Shown here: piece by piece, positions 8,840 through 17,397 of the stretch
How the letters are laid out: every line of letters starts with the position of its first letter
Position numbering within the stretch: the first letter of the stretch is position 1
DNA from: Ardenticatenaceae bacterium
GTDB taxonomy: Bacteria > Chloroflexota > Anaerolineae > Promineifilales > Promineifilaceae
NCBI GenBank assembly: GCA_020634315.1
Contig: JACKBV010000019.1
Coordinates: forward strand, 22,706-86,705
Reading direction: 5' to 3'
DNA length: 64,000 nt
Notes under the pieces: model-generated
What the model was told of the DNA's origin: nothing
The model's input: the letters and a program-made list of their open reading frames with translations, nothing else
The model's database searches: none
Translations under genes and position numbers: made by a program

Positions 8840-10810
8840 ATGATACACACTCATCACCACCACGATAATCCATTTTTTAACCGACACCGTATCACGGATC
8901 CGGCTTATTTTTTCGGCCGTGAACGCGAGATTGAGGCATTGTACAGTGCCATTGCTACGCGCCAATGTCGCTCAATTGTCGGCGAACGAAAAATGGGAAA
9001 AAGCTCCCTTTTGTCACATTTGGCAGACCCTGCAACTTTGCAAGAACATGGCTTTGACCCAGATAAATATGTCTTTGTCTACATTGATCTGGAAGGCATG
9101 GCTAATATTGCCTATGAAGAGTTTTGGCCGGAAGTGTTGGATCGCATGGAATTGGCTTTGCCAGAGAGCGAGGCTGAGCTGCGCGACATGGTCGCCGACT
9201 TGGCCTTGCAAGCTGAAGTGCGTTTCATGCAGGTACGCCGTTTGCTGCGTCGCCTGGATCGCGCCGGTCTAACGGTTGTCTTAATGCTGGACGAATTTGA
9301 GAGTCTGGCATCTAATGAGGCGTTTAATGCCAGTTTCTATGGCGAACTACGCAGCCTGGCGGGAGAAATGGGGGTCGTCTACATCACGGCATCCAAACGC
9401 AGCCTGTATGATCTGACATACCAACACGCCGACACTCTGTCTTCACCCTTTTTCAATATTTTTTCAGAAGAACCACTGGGCTTGCTGCCGCATCAGGAAG
9501 CGGTGCTCTTGTTGGGGAAGTTGTCTTTGCATGGAGCGGAGAAACGGCCGTTTTCCCCCCACCAAATTGAGAGCCTGATCCAGTTGGCAGGGCCACACCC
9601 CTTTTTCCTGCAACTGGCTGGCTATTACCTCTACGCTTCGGCGGATGATCAAAAAGAAGCCGGGTATGTTTCCGAACAGGTAGTGCGTCGCTTCAAAACA
9701 GAGGCAGAAGATCATTTTCGTTATTTGTGGAGCCAGTTAGATGATGTGGCGCAAGATTCGCTGCTGCATTTGCCGGTCATTTCCCCAGAGATGAAAAAAC
9801 AGTTGTTTGCCCGTGCGCTGCTGCGCGAAGATAGTAGCGGTGGGATACGGCCGTTTAGTGCCGCCTTTGCCGATTTCCTATCGCGTACCGATCCGCTGGA
9901 TCGCCCCATAACACGCCATCGTCAGGGAACCAGCACCACCGATTTGTCAGGCACAACGCTGGGCAGTTATCGTGTCCTCACGTCCATTGGGCGTGGCGGC
10001 ATGGCTGTCGTCTACAAAGGCTACCAACCTTCGCTAGATCGATATGTCGCCATTAAAGTAATGTCGCATGTACTGGCTGGCGATCCCACATTCATCGAGC
10101 GTTTTCAACGCGAAGCAGCCAGCGTGGCGCAACTCCGTCATCAAAATATTGTGCAGATGTACGACTTTGACATCTATGAAGATCTTTCTTATATGGTGAT
10201 GGAGTATATTGAAGGGCAAACGCTAAAAGAGCGCCTGTTGGAAATGCAGCAGCAGCAAGCACGGATTCCCCTCTCTGAAGCGATACAAATTATCCGCGAT
10301 ATTGCGGCAGCTTTAGACTATGCCCATGCCTATGGCATTGTGCATCGAGATGTTAAGCCCGCTAATATTTTGCTGCGCCGTGAAGAACGCCTGGCACAAT
10401 TTACCGGTGCGGCCCCCTTTGTGGGCGTGCTCACCGACTTTGGTGTGGCGCGTATGCTGGAAGGGATGCAGTTGACCGGTACCGGCGCTACCATTGGCAC
10501 GCCCGACTACATGTCGCCAGAGCAGGCGCGTGGCGAACCGGCCGGCCCTTCTTCAGATGTTTACGCACTTGGTGTGCTGCTTTATGAAATGTTGACCGGT
10601 GAACTCCCGTTTACGGCCGATACCCCCATTGCCGTCCTCTTGAAACATATGCAAGCGGATCCGCCATCGGTGCTGCTCAAAGTGCCCGATCTCCCGGCGG
10701 ATCTCGAATCTGTATTACGCCGTTCTCTCGCAAAAGACCCTAAAGCACGGTACGCCACTGCCGGTAGTATGGCGCATGCGTTATTGGAGGTAACAGGACT
10801 TCCCTTATGA
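8840..10810 (+). CDS. STAND/AAA-type NTPase fused to Hanks Ser/Thr kinase
   Basis: Signalling protein with two modules, 656 residues from ATG 8840. N-terminal NTPase (about 15-350): FFGREREIE entry motif, Walker A GERKMGKSS (about 47-55), Walker B LMLDEFESL (about 148), resembling archaeal-type/STAND ATPases. C-terminal kinase (about 373-640): glycine loop GRGGMAVVYKG, VAIKV with the ATP-binding Lys, catalytic loop HRDVKPANILL, DFGVAR and the APE-equivalent MSPEQA, so the kinase should be active. No membrane segment or extracellular sensor is seen. The NTPase at the N-terminus is an unusual order. An in-frame ATG at 8810 lies inside the promoter and is disfavoured. The stop overlaps the next start (ATGA), so it is coupled to the membrane NTPase. 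Confidence 0.85.
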   Translation: MIHTHHHHDNPFFNRHRITDPAYFFGREREIEALYSAIATRQCRSIVGERKMGKSSLLSHLADPATLQEHGFDPDKYVFVYIDLEGMANIAYEEFWPEVLDRMELALPESEAELRDMVADLALQAEVRFMQVRRLLRRLDRAGLTVVLMLDEFESLASNEAFNASFYGELRSLAGEMGVVYITASKRSLYDLTYQHADTLSSPFFNIFSEEPLGLLPHQEAVLLLGKLSLHGAEKRPFSPHQIESLIQLAGPHPFFLQLAGYYLYASADDQKEAGYVSEQVVRRFKTEAEDHFRYLWSQLDDVAQDSLLHLPVISPEMKKQLFARALLREDSSGGIRPFSAAFADFLSRTDPLDRPITRHRQGTSTTDLSGTTLGSYRVLTSIGRGGMAVVYKGYQPSLDRYVAIKVMSHVLAGDPTFIERFQREAASVAQLRHQNIVQMYDFDIYEDLSYMVMEYIEGQTLKERLLEMQQQQARIPLSEAIQIIRDIAAALDYAHAYGIVHRDVKPANILLRREERLAQFTGAAPFVGVLTDFGVARMLEGMQLTGTGATIGTPDYMSPEQARGEPAGPSSDVYALGVLLYEMLTGELPFTADTPIAVLLKHMQADPPSVLLKVPDLPADLESVLRRSLAKDPKARYATAGSMAHALLEVTGLPL

Positions 10811-13800
10811 TTCGCCGCGCCCTCACGATTGGATTGGTTGATGGGGTGCTGTTGAGCTTGGCGGGGTTGTACCCGGCTGTTAGCTTGATTGCACCTATTT
10901 TGTTGCCCGGTTGGCGACGCCCTGTTTCCAACGAATTATTACATGGCTCGTTGTTGATGTTATCGGCAGCCATTATTGTGCCGCTTTTGGCGAGCTTCGG
11001 CGGGCTGGCAGCCCGAAAGACAACTGCACGCTGTGCCAAAGATGGTGCGAAAGCGGGTATTTTGTCTGGGGCAGTTGTTGGCTTGTTTGTGTACATGACA
11101 TTGGTTTCGCCATTGACCGCGTTGGCCGCGTATCGCTACATGTCAGAGTATCATCCCACGTTTTCCATGCCGCTGCCGCCTACGGAGGTGGTGTTAAGTT
11201 ATGTGCAAACGTTTAGCAGTTCTGTCCATTTAATTGATCTGACCATCTTGTTGATGGCTATTTTTGGTGGTGTTCAAGGGGCGCTTGTTGGCTGGCGACA
11301 ACGAGAGGAACCTTTACCTGAGGAACCTCGTTTGTTCCGTTTGCTTGAGGGGCGGCATCATCCGAAAAGCTGGTTTGTGGGCAATGAAACGGCCGTTAAA
11401 TCTGGCCTTCTCGTCGGTGTCACCTTTGGCATCATTGTTTTTGCCACCGTATTCGGCGAATTTTACGTCGGATTCACCCAAGATTGGCCGGAACTAATGG
11501 CTATCATGCAAGAGCACCAGGCTGGCATGTTTGTCACTGGCCCTTTGCAAGAGGCGCTGCCGCTGTTATGGCCGTTTATCTTTCTCGGGTTGCTTATTTA
11601 TGGTGGTGTAGTTGTTGCCCTTATCCGCAACCCTCCTGATTTGTTCAAGGCACGTTTTCGCGCCGTTCTCCTGGCAACCAGCACAATTTTTCTCTTTTTA
11701 TTCTCCATTCTCCTGCGTAATCTTTACTTCCTGTTAGGATTAGCGCCATTTGGCTTGTTCCACTGGATGCAGGCAAACCCAGAGATGGCTACCGAGTTAC
11801 CGGAAGAGGCCTTGGCGCTGATGCAGACAATCTTCTTTCTGCAAAAGCCGCAAGCTTTATTGTTTGGTGCTCTGATTTTGCCCTGGATCATGTTGTTGCT
11901 GGTTAGTATCTTAGGCTTGTTCTGGGGAAGCTTACAAAGCTTCATTTATATTCCCACCGTCTCCATGTTTATACGCCGTCCGGTGGATAAAGCCGCCCTC
12001 TTGTATCATCGCCTTGTGCGTGAGCCACAGCAGGTGCTGCCGTTAATTTATGGCCTGTTTCACTTCCCCGATGCTTATGATGTTTTGGCTCATCTCGCTT
12101 CGCGTGCGTATCGCTCACAACCAGATGTGGCGCGGTTAGCTGCTGCCTATCACACTTTGAGCAGCAGCCAAAAAACAGAGGATCACCTGCAAACAATTCA
12201 TGCGATCCAAGATGTTTTGGTGGCGCATCCTGATTGGCGTTGGTCGGCTGATCTGGGTTCCGTTTATCGGGCGCTGCATCAAGTGTTATCCGCACGCACA
12301 TTGGAGCAGATTTTGCACATTGATCAGCTGCCACAGCAGCAAACAACCACGCTGCCTCCGGCCATCGTGAAATGTGTGGATGGCATCAGCCGCATCATTC
12401 ACGAATTACATAAAACTGCACAGGTAGACAATCTGTCTACGCAGGCGATTTTCCTGGAAAATGCGCTGGAAGCGATTCATGAGGCACAACGGTATGTGAG
12501 TGGTGAGTTGAGCAGCTACGGGGAAGTGGGGACTTCTCTGCCTGAGTATATTGCTCTGACAAATGTGCTCGATCATTGGCAAGGCATTGTCCTGGCGGCG
12601 ATTAAGCGATTAAAAGGGCGTGCTGATGTGAACTCGCAGTTGCAGTGTAAGCAGTGTGTGCGCACTGCTTCCTTGCCGCTGGTGTGGCAGGTCGCCAATC
12701 ATGGGTTAAATGTGGCGCAGCAGGTGCGTTTGCGTGTGCTGCCGGGTGCTGATTATCACAGCAATGACAACGAGGCCTTGATTGACATTTTGCCGCCAGG
12801 GGAGGCGCAGCAGGTTATGATTCCCGTCACCCCGCGCGATGGTGTGCGCCGCATGCGCGTGGAATGGCAAATTATTTATGATGATGCTGTTGATGCGGCA
12901 CGCGAGATTACGTTTGGCGACTTGATTGAATTTACTGAACCGGACAAACCGTTTCAGCGTATTTTCCCCATCCCCTACGTTACCGGAACCCCCTTGAAAA
13001 CCGATGATGTGTTTGTGGGGCGTGATGATGTGTTTGCCTTCATTCGTGAAAATCTGGTAGGTGCGCATCAAAATAACGTCATTATTTTGCATGGGCAGCG
13101 GCGCACGGGGAAGACGTCGGTGTTGTATCGGCTGGGGCAGGTGATGTCCGATACGCATTATGGCGTTTTGATTGATATGCAAGGGAAACCGGCACGCGGT
13201 GAAGTGGATTTCCTTTATTCTATTGCTGATGACATTGTTTTTGCGCTGGAAGACCGCGGTGTTGAAGTAGATTTGCCAGACCGTGCTGCTTTTGAGGCGG
13301 AAGGGCCTGAGTTTTATTTTCGCTCGCGTTTTATCCGCAGTTTGTATCCGCATTTGGGAGATAAAAATCTACTGCTCATGTTTGATGAGTTTGAGGAGTT
13401 GCAGCGGCGTGTGGAAGACGGCCGTTTACAGCCAGAAATCTTCCAATTCTTGCGTAACCTGATGCAGCACGAGCGGCGCGTTGATTTTGTCTTCTCCGGC
13501 ACGCACAAACTGGAAGATTTAGGCGCGGAATATTGGTCAATTTTATTCAATATTGCTGCGTACAAGCCCATTACCTTCCTCAGCCCTGGCGAAGTGGAAC
13601 GATTGATGTTAGAGCCGGTTTTGGCTTATAACGTCGAATATGATCCGCTGGCGATAGACCGTATCATTCACATAACGGCCGGGCATCCTTATTTTACGCA
13701 GTTGGTGCTGCACGAGATGATTGTTTACCACAACGAAACACAGCGCAATTACCTGACTGTGGCCGATGTGAATCAGGTTCTTGAGCGTATTGTGGAACGC

Positions 13801-14085
13801 GGCGAAGCGCATTTTAAGTATATTTGGTCGGAGTCAACGGAAGAGGAACGGGCTGTGTTGCTCGGTTTCACTGAGTTGATGGTGGGCGAGAAACCGGCCA
13901 ATGTTGAAGATTTACGCCGCCTGCTGCATCAACGTGGGCGGGACACGGCCGATGATTGGACTCATGCGTTAGCCAGCCTGGAAGGGCGCGATATTTTGGC
14001 GCGACGTTCACCACGCAGTCAGATTTATCGTTTCAAAGTGGATTTGATCCGTTTGTGGATTGAGCGCACGCGTCCCGCTTTATAG
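10807..14085 (+). CDS. Polytopic membrane protein with C-terminal STAND-like NTPase
   Basis: A 1092-residue protein with about eight predicted membrane helices in residues 1-390. A cytosolic helical middle region follows (about 395-700), including a QCKQC-type Cys pair near residue 615 and a beta-rich segment around 640-700. The C-terminal NTPase (about 735-1092) has the entry motif VGRDDVFAF, Walker A GQRRTGKTS (about 763) and Walker B LLMFDEFEEL (about 855). The NTPase resembles the one in the coupled upstream kinase, so each protein carries one copy. This suggests a membrane sensor/effector working with a soluble kinase. The start overlaps the upstream stop by 4 bases. The ligand, substrate and output are unknown. 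Confidence 0.8.
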   Translation: MIRRALTIGLVDGVLLSLAGLYPAVSLIAPILLPGWRRPVSNELLHGSLLMLSAAIIVPLLASFGGLAARKTTARCAKDGAKAGILSGAVVGLFVYMTLVSPLTALAAYRYMSEYHPTFSMPLPPTEVVLSYVQTFSSSVHLIDLTILLMAIFGGVQGALVGWRQREEPLPEEPRLFRLLEGRHHPKSWFVGNETAVKSGLLVGVTFGIIVFATVFGEFYVGFTQDWPELMAIMQEHQAGMFVTGPLQEALPLLWPFIFLGLLIYGGVVVALIRNPPDLFKARFRAVLLATSTIFLFLFSILLRNLYFLLGLAPFGLFHWMQANPEMATELPEEALALMQTIFFLQKPQALLFGALILPWIMLLLVSILGLFWGSLQSFIYIPTVSMFIRRPVDKAALLYHRLVREPQQVLPLIYGLFHFPDAYDVLAHLASRAYRSQPDVARLAAAYHTLSSSQKTEDHLQTIHAIQDVLVAHPDWRWSADLGSVYRALHQVLSARTLEQILHIDQLPQQQTTTLPPAIVKCVDGISRIIHELHKTAQVDNLSTQAIFLENALEAIHEAQRYVSGELSSYGEVGTSLPEYIALTNVLDHWQGIVLAAIKRLKGRADVNSQLQCKQCVRTASLPLVWQVANHGLNVAQQVRLRVLPGADYHSNDNEALIDILPPGEAQQVMIPVTPRDGVRRMRVEWQIIYDDAVDAAREITFGDLIEFTEPDKPFQRIFPIPYVTGTPLKTDDVFVGRDDVFAFIRENLVGAHQNNVIILHGQRRTGKTSVLYRLGQVMSDTHYGVLIDMQGKPARGEVDFLYSIADDIVFALEDRGVEVDLPDRAAFEAEGPEFYFRSRFIRSLYPHLGDKNLLLMFDEFEELQRRVEDGRLQPEIFQFLRNLMQHERRVDFVFSGTHKLEDLGAEYWSILFNIAAYKPITFLSPGEVERLMLEPVLAYNVEYDPLAIDRIIHITAGHPYFTQLVLHEMIVYHNETQRNYLTVADVNQVLERIVERGEAHFKYIWSESTEEERAVLLGFTELMVGEKPANVEDLRRLLHQRGRDTADDWTHALASLEGRDILARRSPRSQIYRFKVDLIRLWIERTRPAL

Positions 14086-14121
14086 GCGAAAATCTATCCC
14101 CTTGCGAAATTTGTGACAGGT

Positions 14122-15627
14122 TTATACGTTGCGGAAATTGGAAACGGCCGTCCACGGGCCAACTGCTGCTGCATTCCCATTGGCAAGGGGGGTACGGCGG
14201 CTTTGCTTGCCGCCCCCTTGCAGCAGTTCCAGCGCAGCAAGCGCCAGCCACTCTTCTGAGGACAGGTCTGGGTGGGATTGCCAGGTGGTCATGTGTTCCG
14301 CCAGATAGTTGGTGCTGGTACGGCCGTTGCAAAAATATTCCTCTTCCAAGATAGCCAGCAAATATGGGATGTTGGTTGTCACACCCAAAACGACGGTGTC
14401 GTGCAGCGCACGGATCATTTTGCGGCGTGCCTCTTCCCGATCATGGCCCCAGGTAATGACTTTTGCCAGCATGGGGTCATAGTAGGGCGTCACCTCGCTG
14501 CCTGCTTCAATGCCATCATCCACGCGCACACCAGGGCCAGACGGCCGTTGATACTGCGTAATTTTGCCGATGGAAGGCAGGAAATTATGCGCCGGGTCTT
14601 CCGCGTAAACACGGCATTCAATCGCATGGCCGCGTTGGCGCATATCAGCCTGGGTAAAAGGCAGTCTTTCCCCTTGCGCAATGCGAATTTGCCATGTTGC
14701 CAGGTCTAAGCCTGTCACCAATTCGGTCACAGGATGTTCCACTTGCAGCCGCGTGTTCATCTCTAAAAAGTAAAAATTCCCTTCGCCATCAACGATAAAT
14801 TCGACTGTGCCTGCGTTGATGTAGTGCGCTGATTGCGCCAACGAAACGGCCGCTGTGGCAATGGCTTCGCGTAGGCTGTTGTCTCGTACCACAGGGGCAG
14901 GGCTTTCTTCAATGATTTTTTGGTGGCGGCGCTGGATGGAGCATTCTCGTTCAAACAAGTGCAGCACGTTGCTATGTGCATCGGCGAGAATTTGAATCTC
15001 GACATGGTGAATTTCTGTGAAATATTTTTCGATGATGACGTGATCGTCGCCAAAAGCGGATTGCGCTTCGCGTCGCGCGGCCTGTACCGCATCGGCAAAT
15101 TCTGCCTCTGCCCAGACGACGCGCATGCCTTTGCCGCCGCCGCCAGCACTGGCCTTGATCAACACCGGGTAGCCAATGGCCGTGGCTGCCGTGCGTAGTT
15201 CGGCGTCTGTTTTGCCTGCGCCATCAACGCCGGGCACAACCGGCACGCTGGCTCTTTGTGCCAGGATGCGGGCGGCTGCTTTGCTGCCCATCATTTCCAT
15301 CGCTTCTGGGGTGGGGCCAATGAAGGCGATGCCTTGCTCGGCACAGGCGCGGGCGAAGGCGGCGTTTTCGCTGAGGAAGCCGTAGCCGGGGTGAATGGCA
15401 TCTGCGCCAGATAATCGCGCGATGTCGAGCACTTTTTGCTGGTGAAGGTAAGAGTCAACGGCCGTTACCCCTGCCAACGGATAGCTTTCATCCGCCAGAC
15501 GCACCCAGGGTGCGCCAGCATCCGCCTCCGAGTAAATGGCAACGGAGCGAATGTCTAATTCACGACAGGCCAGGAAAAGACGGCGGGCGATTTCGCCCCG
15601 ATTTGCTACGAGAATTTTCTTGAACAT
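14122..15627 (-). CDS. Biotin carboxylase subunit of an acyl-CoA carboxylase
   Basis: ATP-dependent carboxylation of biotin, the first half-reaction of acetyl-, propionyl- or methylcrotonyl-CoA carboxylases. It contains the ATP-grasp glycine loop GGGGKGM (about 165), the carboxylase signature EMNTRLQVEHPVTE (about 288) and the C-terminal biotin carboxylase domain. It has 501 residues: longer than stand-alone AccC (about 450), shorter than methylcrotonyl-CoA carboxylase alpha (about 660). The tail (GPWTAVSNFRNV) resembles the start of the linker in the larger enzymes, but there is no biotin-carrier domain, and only 36 bases separate its stop from the convergent gene. The biotin carrier must be encoded elsewhere. 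AAGGA precedes the start. The neighbouring LiuC-like hydratase favours methylcrotonyl-CoA as substrate (inference). Confidence 0.85.
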   Translation of the reverse strand: MFKKILVANRGEIARRLFLACRELDIRSVAIYSEADAGAPWVRLADESYPLAGVTAVDSYLHQQKVLDIARLSGADAIHPGYGFLSENAAFARACAEQGIAFIGPTPEAMEMMGSKAAARILAQRASVPVVPGVDGAGKTDAELRTAATAIGYPVLIKASAGGGGKGMRVVWAEAEFADAVQAARREAQSAFGDDHVIIEKYFTEIHHVEIQILADAHSNVLHLFERECSIQRRHQKIIEESPAPVVRDNSLREAIATAAVSLAQSAHYINAGTVEFIVDGEGNFYFLEMNTRLQVEHPVTELVTGLDLATWQIRIAQGERLPFTQADMRQRGHAIECRVYAEDPAHNFLPSIGKITQYQRPSGPGVRVDDGIEAGSEVTPYYDPMLAKVITWGHDREEARRKMIRALHDTVVLGVTTNIPYLLAILEEEYFCNGRTSTNYLAEHMTTWQSHPDLSSEEWLALAALELLQGGGKQSRRTPLANGNAAAVGPWTAVSNFRNV

Positions 15628-15684
15628 ACGCGCTTCCTTAAAACAAGCATTTGCTTTGCATCTGGAGACTAAAAATGCAGGTGC

Positions 15685-16509
15685 CTATTGCCATTGTTTT
15701 AGCCATGATTCGGCAAAATCAACGGCCGTTTGTTGCCTGAAGAGGCGACAGGTAGCTGAGCCAACCGGGCCGATGGTCACAGCGCCTGTTTTTTCAAAAT
15801 CTGCCCCAATGTCAGGGAAAATGTCGTCGTTAAAGTCGATGTCCTGGTAGGATGTCCAGGTCGCCTGGCCGTTGACCAACAGCGGCGCACCTTGCCTCAT
15901 AAACGGCCGTATTCCCGTCCGGTACTCCGCCAGATGAAATGAAGTATTTGTGTCGAATCCCGTCCCCAAAAACAATACGAATCCATCCAAATCATAAACA
16001 CGAGCCAGCGGCGAGCCTTCGCCCAGACTGTTTTCCAGTGTGTGATTCGCTGTCACAAATGGCGCTTCTTTGCCCCAGGCCGCAAATGAAACTTGTGGGT
16101 GATAACTCCGCAGCACATCCGGCCAGGTGCGAAAGAGTTCTGCAATTTTGCCCATGCCGCGTGTGGGCGTCAGCCGGGGGTCAAAGGCAGGCATGGTGTC
16201 TCGGATGAGCTGCTGCCAGGGGCGCGGCACTGGCGGACTGATCCACAGATGCGGATCGGAGTAGTCGCCAGAGTGGGTGGGCATGACGAGTGTGCCGGTT
16301 GATGTCAAAACGTCTTGCAAAGCCTGGATAATAGCAACAGGGCCGCCGTTCACCCATCCCAACGTTTTCATGGAGGCGTGTACCAGCAGTGTCATGCCTG
16401 CTTCAACGCCAAGCTTTTGCAAATCGACGGCTAAACTTTGCCGCGTGCGCGGCCAGTTGGCTCGTTCGATGGCTTCTGCTTCGTGTGCGATGGCGCGTTC
16501 TTTTGTCAT
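15685..16509 (-). CDS. AAC(3)-family N-acetyltransferase
   Basis: Member of the aminoglycoside 3-N-acetyltransferase fold family (Antibiotic_NAT), 274 residues. Typical features are LLVHASMKTLGWVNGG near the N-terminus, the TGTLVMPTHSGDYSDP segment, RGMGKIAELFRTWPDV, and a late Leu/Gly-rich strand followed by the His-containing SFHLAEYR. Many chromosomal family members are not resistance enzymes and their substrates are unknown, so no resistance is claimed. It overlaps the enoyl-CoA hydratase stop by 4 bases (ATGA) and lies 57 bases upstream of the biotin carboxylase, so the three genes probably form one operon. Confidence 0.85.
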   Translation of the reverse strand: MTKERAIAHEAEAIERANWPRTRQSLAVDLQKLGVEAGMTLLVHASMKTLGWVNGGPVAIIQALQDVLTSTGTLVMPTHSGDYSDPHLWISPPVPRPWQQLIRDTMPAFDPRLTPTRGMGKIAELFRTWPDVLRSYHPQVSFAAWGKEAPFVTANHTLENSLGEGSPLARVYDLDGFVLFLGTGFDTNTSFHLAEYRTGIRPFMRQGAPLLVNGQATWTSYQDIDFNDDIFPDIGADFEKTGAVTIGPVGSATCRLFRQQTAVDFAESWLKQWQ

Positions 16510-17312
16510 GAATCGGTTGTGGAGGAATCGGCCGTTTCTTGCCAGTCAGGCCGCCGTTTTTCCAGAAAAGAACTCATCCCCTCGCGCCCTTCGTCACTGG
16601 CGCGGCGTTGGGCAATTATGTTTGAGGTGTAATCACGCAATGCGCTTTTGGGTTGATAGGCGGCGGTGCGAATCAGCTCTTTAACGGCCGTTTGTGCTTC
16701 CGGCCCCGCCAACAACAATTGTTCGACTCGCTCAGCCACTTTTGCATCCAGCTCTTCTTCGCTGACAACATGATGAACCAGCCCAATTTGCTGTGCGCGT
16801 TGTGCATCAAAGCGCTCACCGGTGAGGAAGAGTTCACGGCCGTTTCCCACGCCAATTTTCGCCAGTACAAATGGCGAAATGACAGCGGGGACAATGCCCA
16901 GACGCGCTTCGCTAAAAGCAAATTTTGCGCGTGTCACAGCTACGGCAATATCACAGCAGCTTACCAGACCCACGCCGCCGCCGATTGCCGCGCCATTGAT
17001 ACGGCCGATAACGGGTTTGGTGCAGCTATCAACTGCTTGCATCAGGTCAAAAATGGCTTGTCCGTCGGCCACGTTTTGTGAGAATGTGTAGTCGGCGGCG
17101 GCCCGCATCTCGTTCAAATCAGCACCGGCACAAAAGGAACGGCCGTTTCCCGTCAACACCACCACGCGCACATCATCCCGTTCATTCACCGCCTTAAATA
17201 TTTTTGTTAAAGCGGCAATCAATGCCGTATTCAGGGCATTATGATTTTCTGGTCGGTTCAGCGCCACCGTGACTACTGCTCCAGCTTGCTCCCAGACAAC
17301 CAGTTCATCCAT
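16506..17312 (-). CDS. Enoyl-CoA hydratase, methylglutaconyl-CoA hydratase-like
   Basis: Crotonase-family enzyme, 268 residues. The oxyanion-hole segments are FCAGADLNEMR (about residue 60) and INGAAIGGGVGLVSCCDIAVA (about 105-125). The FSEARLGIVPAVISPFVLAKIG-like stretch (about 133-154) matches the pattern seen in 3-methylglutaconyl-CoA hydratases (LiuC/AUH) of leucine degradation. The predicted role is hydration of methylglutaconyl-CoA to HMG-CoA. The start ATG has GGAG 8 bases upstream. It is first in a minus-strand operon with the AAC(3)-like gene and the biotin carboxylase, which fits acyl-CoA/leucine catabolism. Substrate specificity is inferred, not proven. Confidence 0.85.
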   Translation of the reverse strand: MDELVVWEQAGAVVTVALNRPENHNALNTALIAALTKIFKAVNERDDVRVVVLTGNGRSFCAGADLNEMRAAADYTFSQNVADGQAIFDLMQAVDSCTKPVIGRINGAAIGGGVGLVSCCDIAVAVTRAKFAFSEARLGIVPAVISPFVLAKIGVGNGRELFLTGERFDAQRAQQIGLVHHVVSEEELDAKVAERVEQLLLAGPEAQTAVKELIRTAAYQPKSALRDYTSNIIAQRRASDEGREGMSSFLEKRRPDWQETADSSTTDS

Positions 17313-17341
17313 TATTCAATCTCCAATTGCTTTTCAACAAA

Positions 17342-17370
17342 AACGCCCCTCGATTGTAGCGAGGGGCGTT
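17342..17370 (-). terminator. Terminator after ftsH
   Basis: Perfect 11-bp stem AACGCCCCTCG / CGAGGGGCGTT with a 7-base loop. On the minus strand it is followed by TTTGTTG, giving a run of T with the stem end. It separates ftsH from the downstream enoyl-CoA hydratase operon. Confidence 0.8.
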
Positions 17371-17397
17371 AGAAAATCAAAAAAGGGAAACAGTCAC

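Noticed and set aside
15685..16509. Aminoglycoside resistance gene
   Set aside because: The fold family is clear, but many chromosomal members do not confer resistance and the operon is metabolic.
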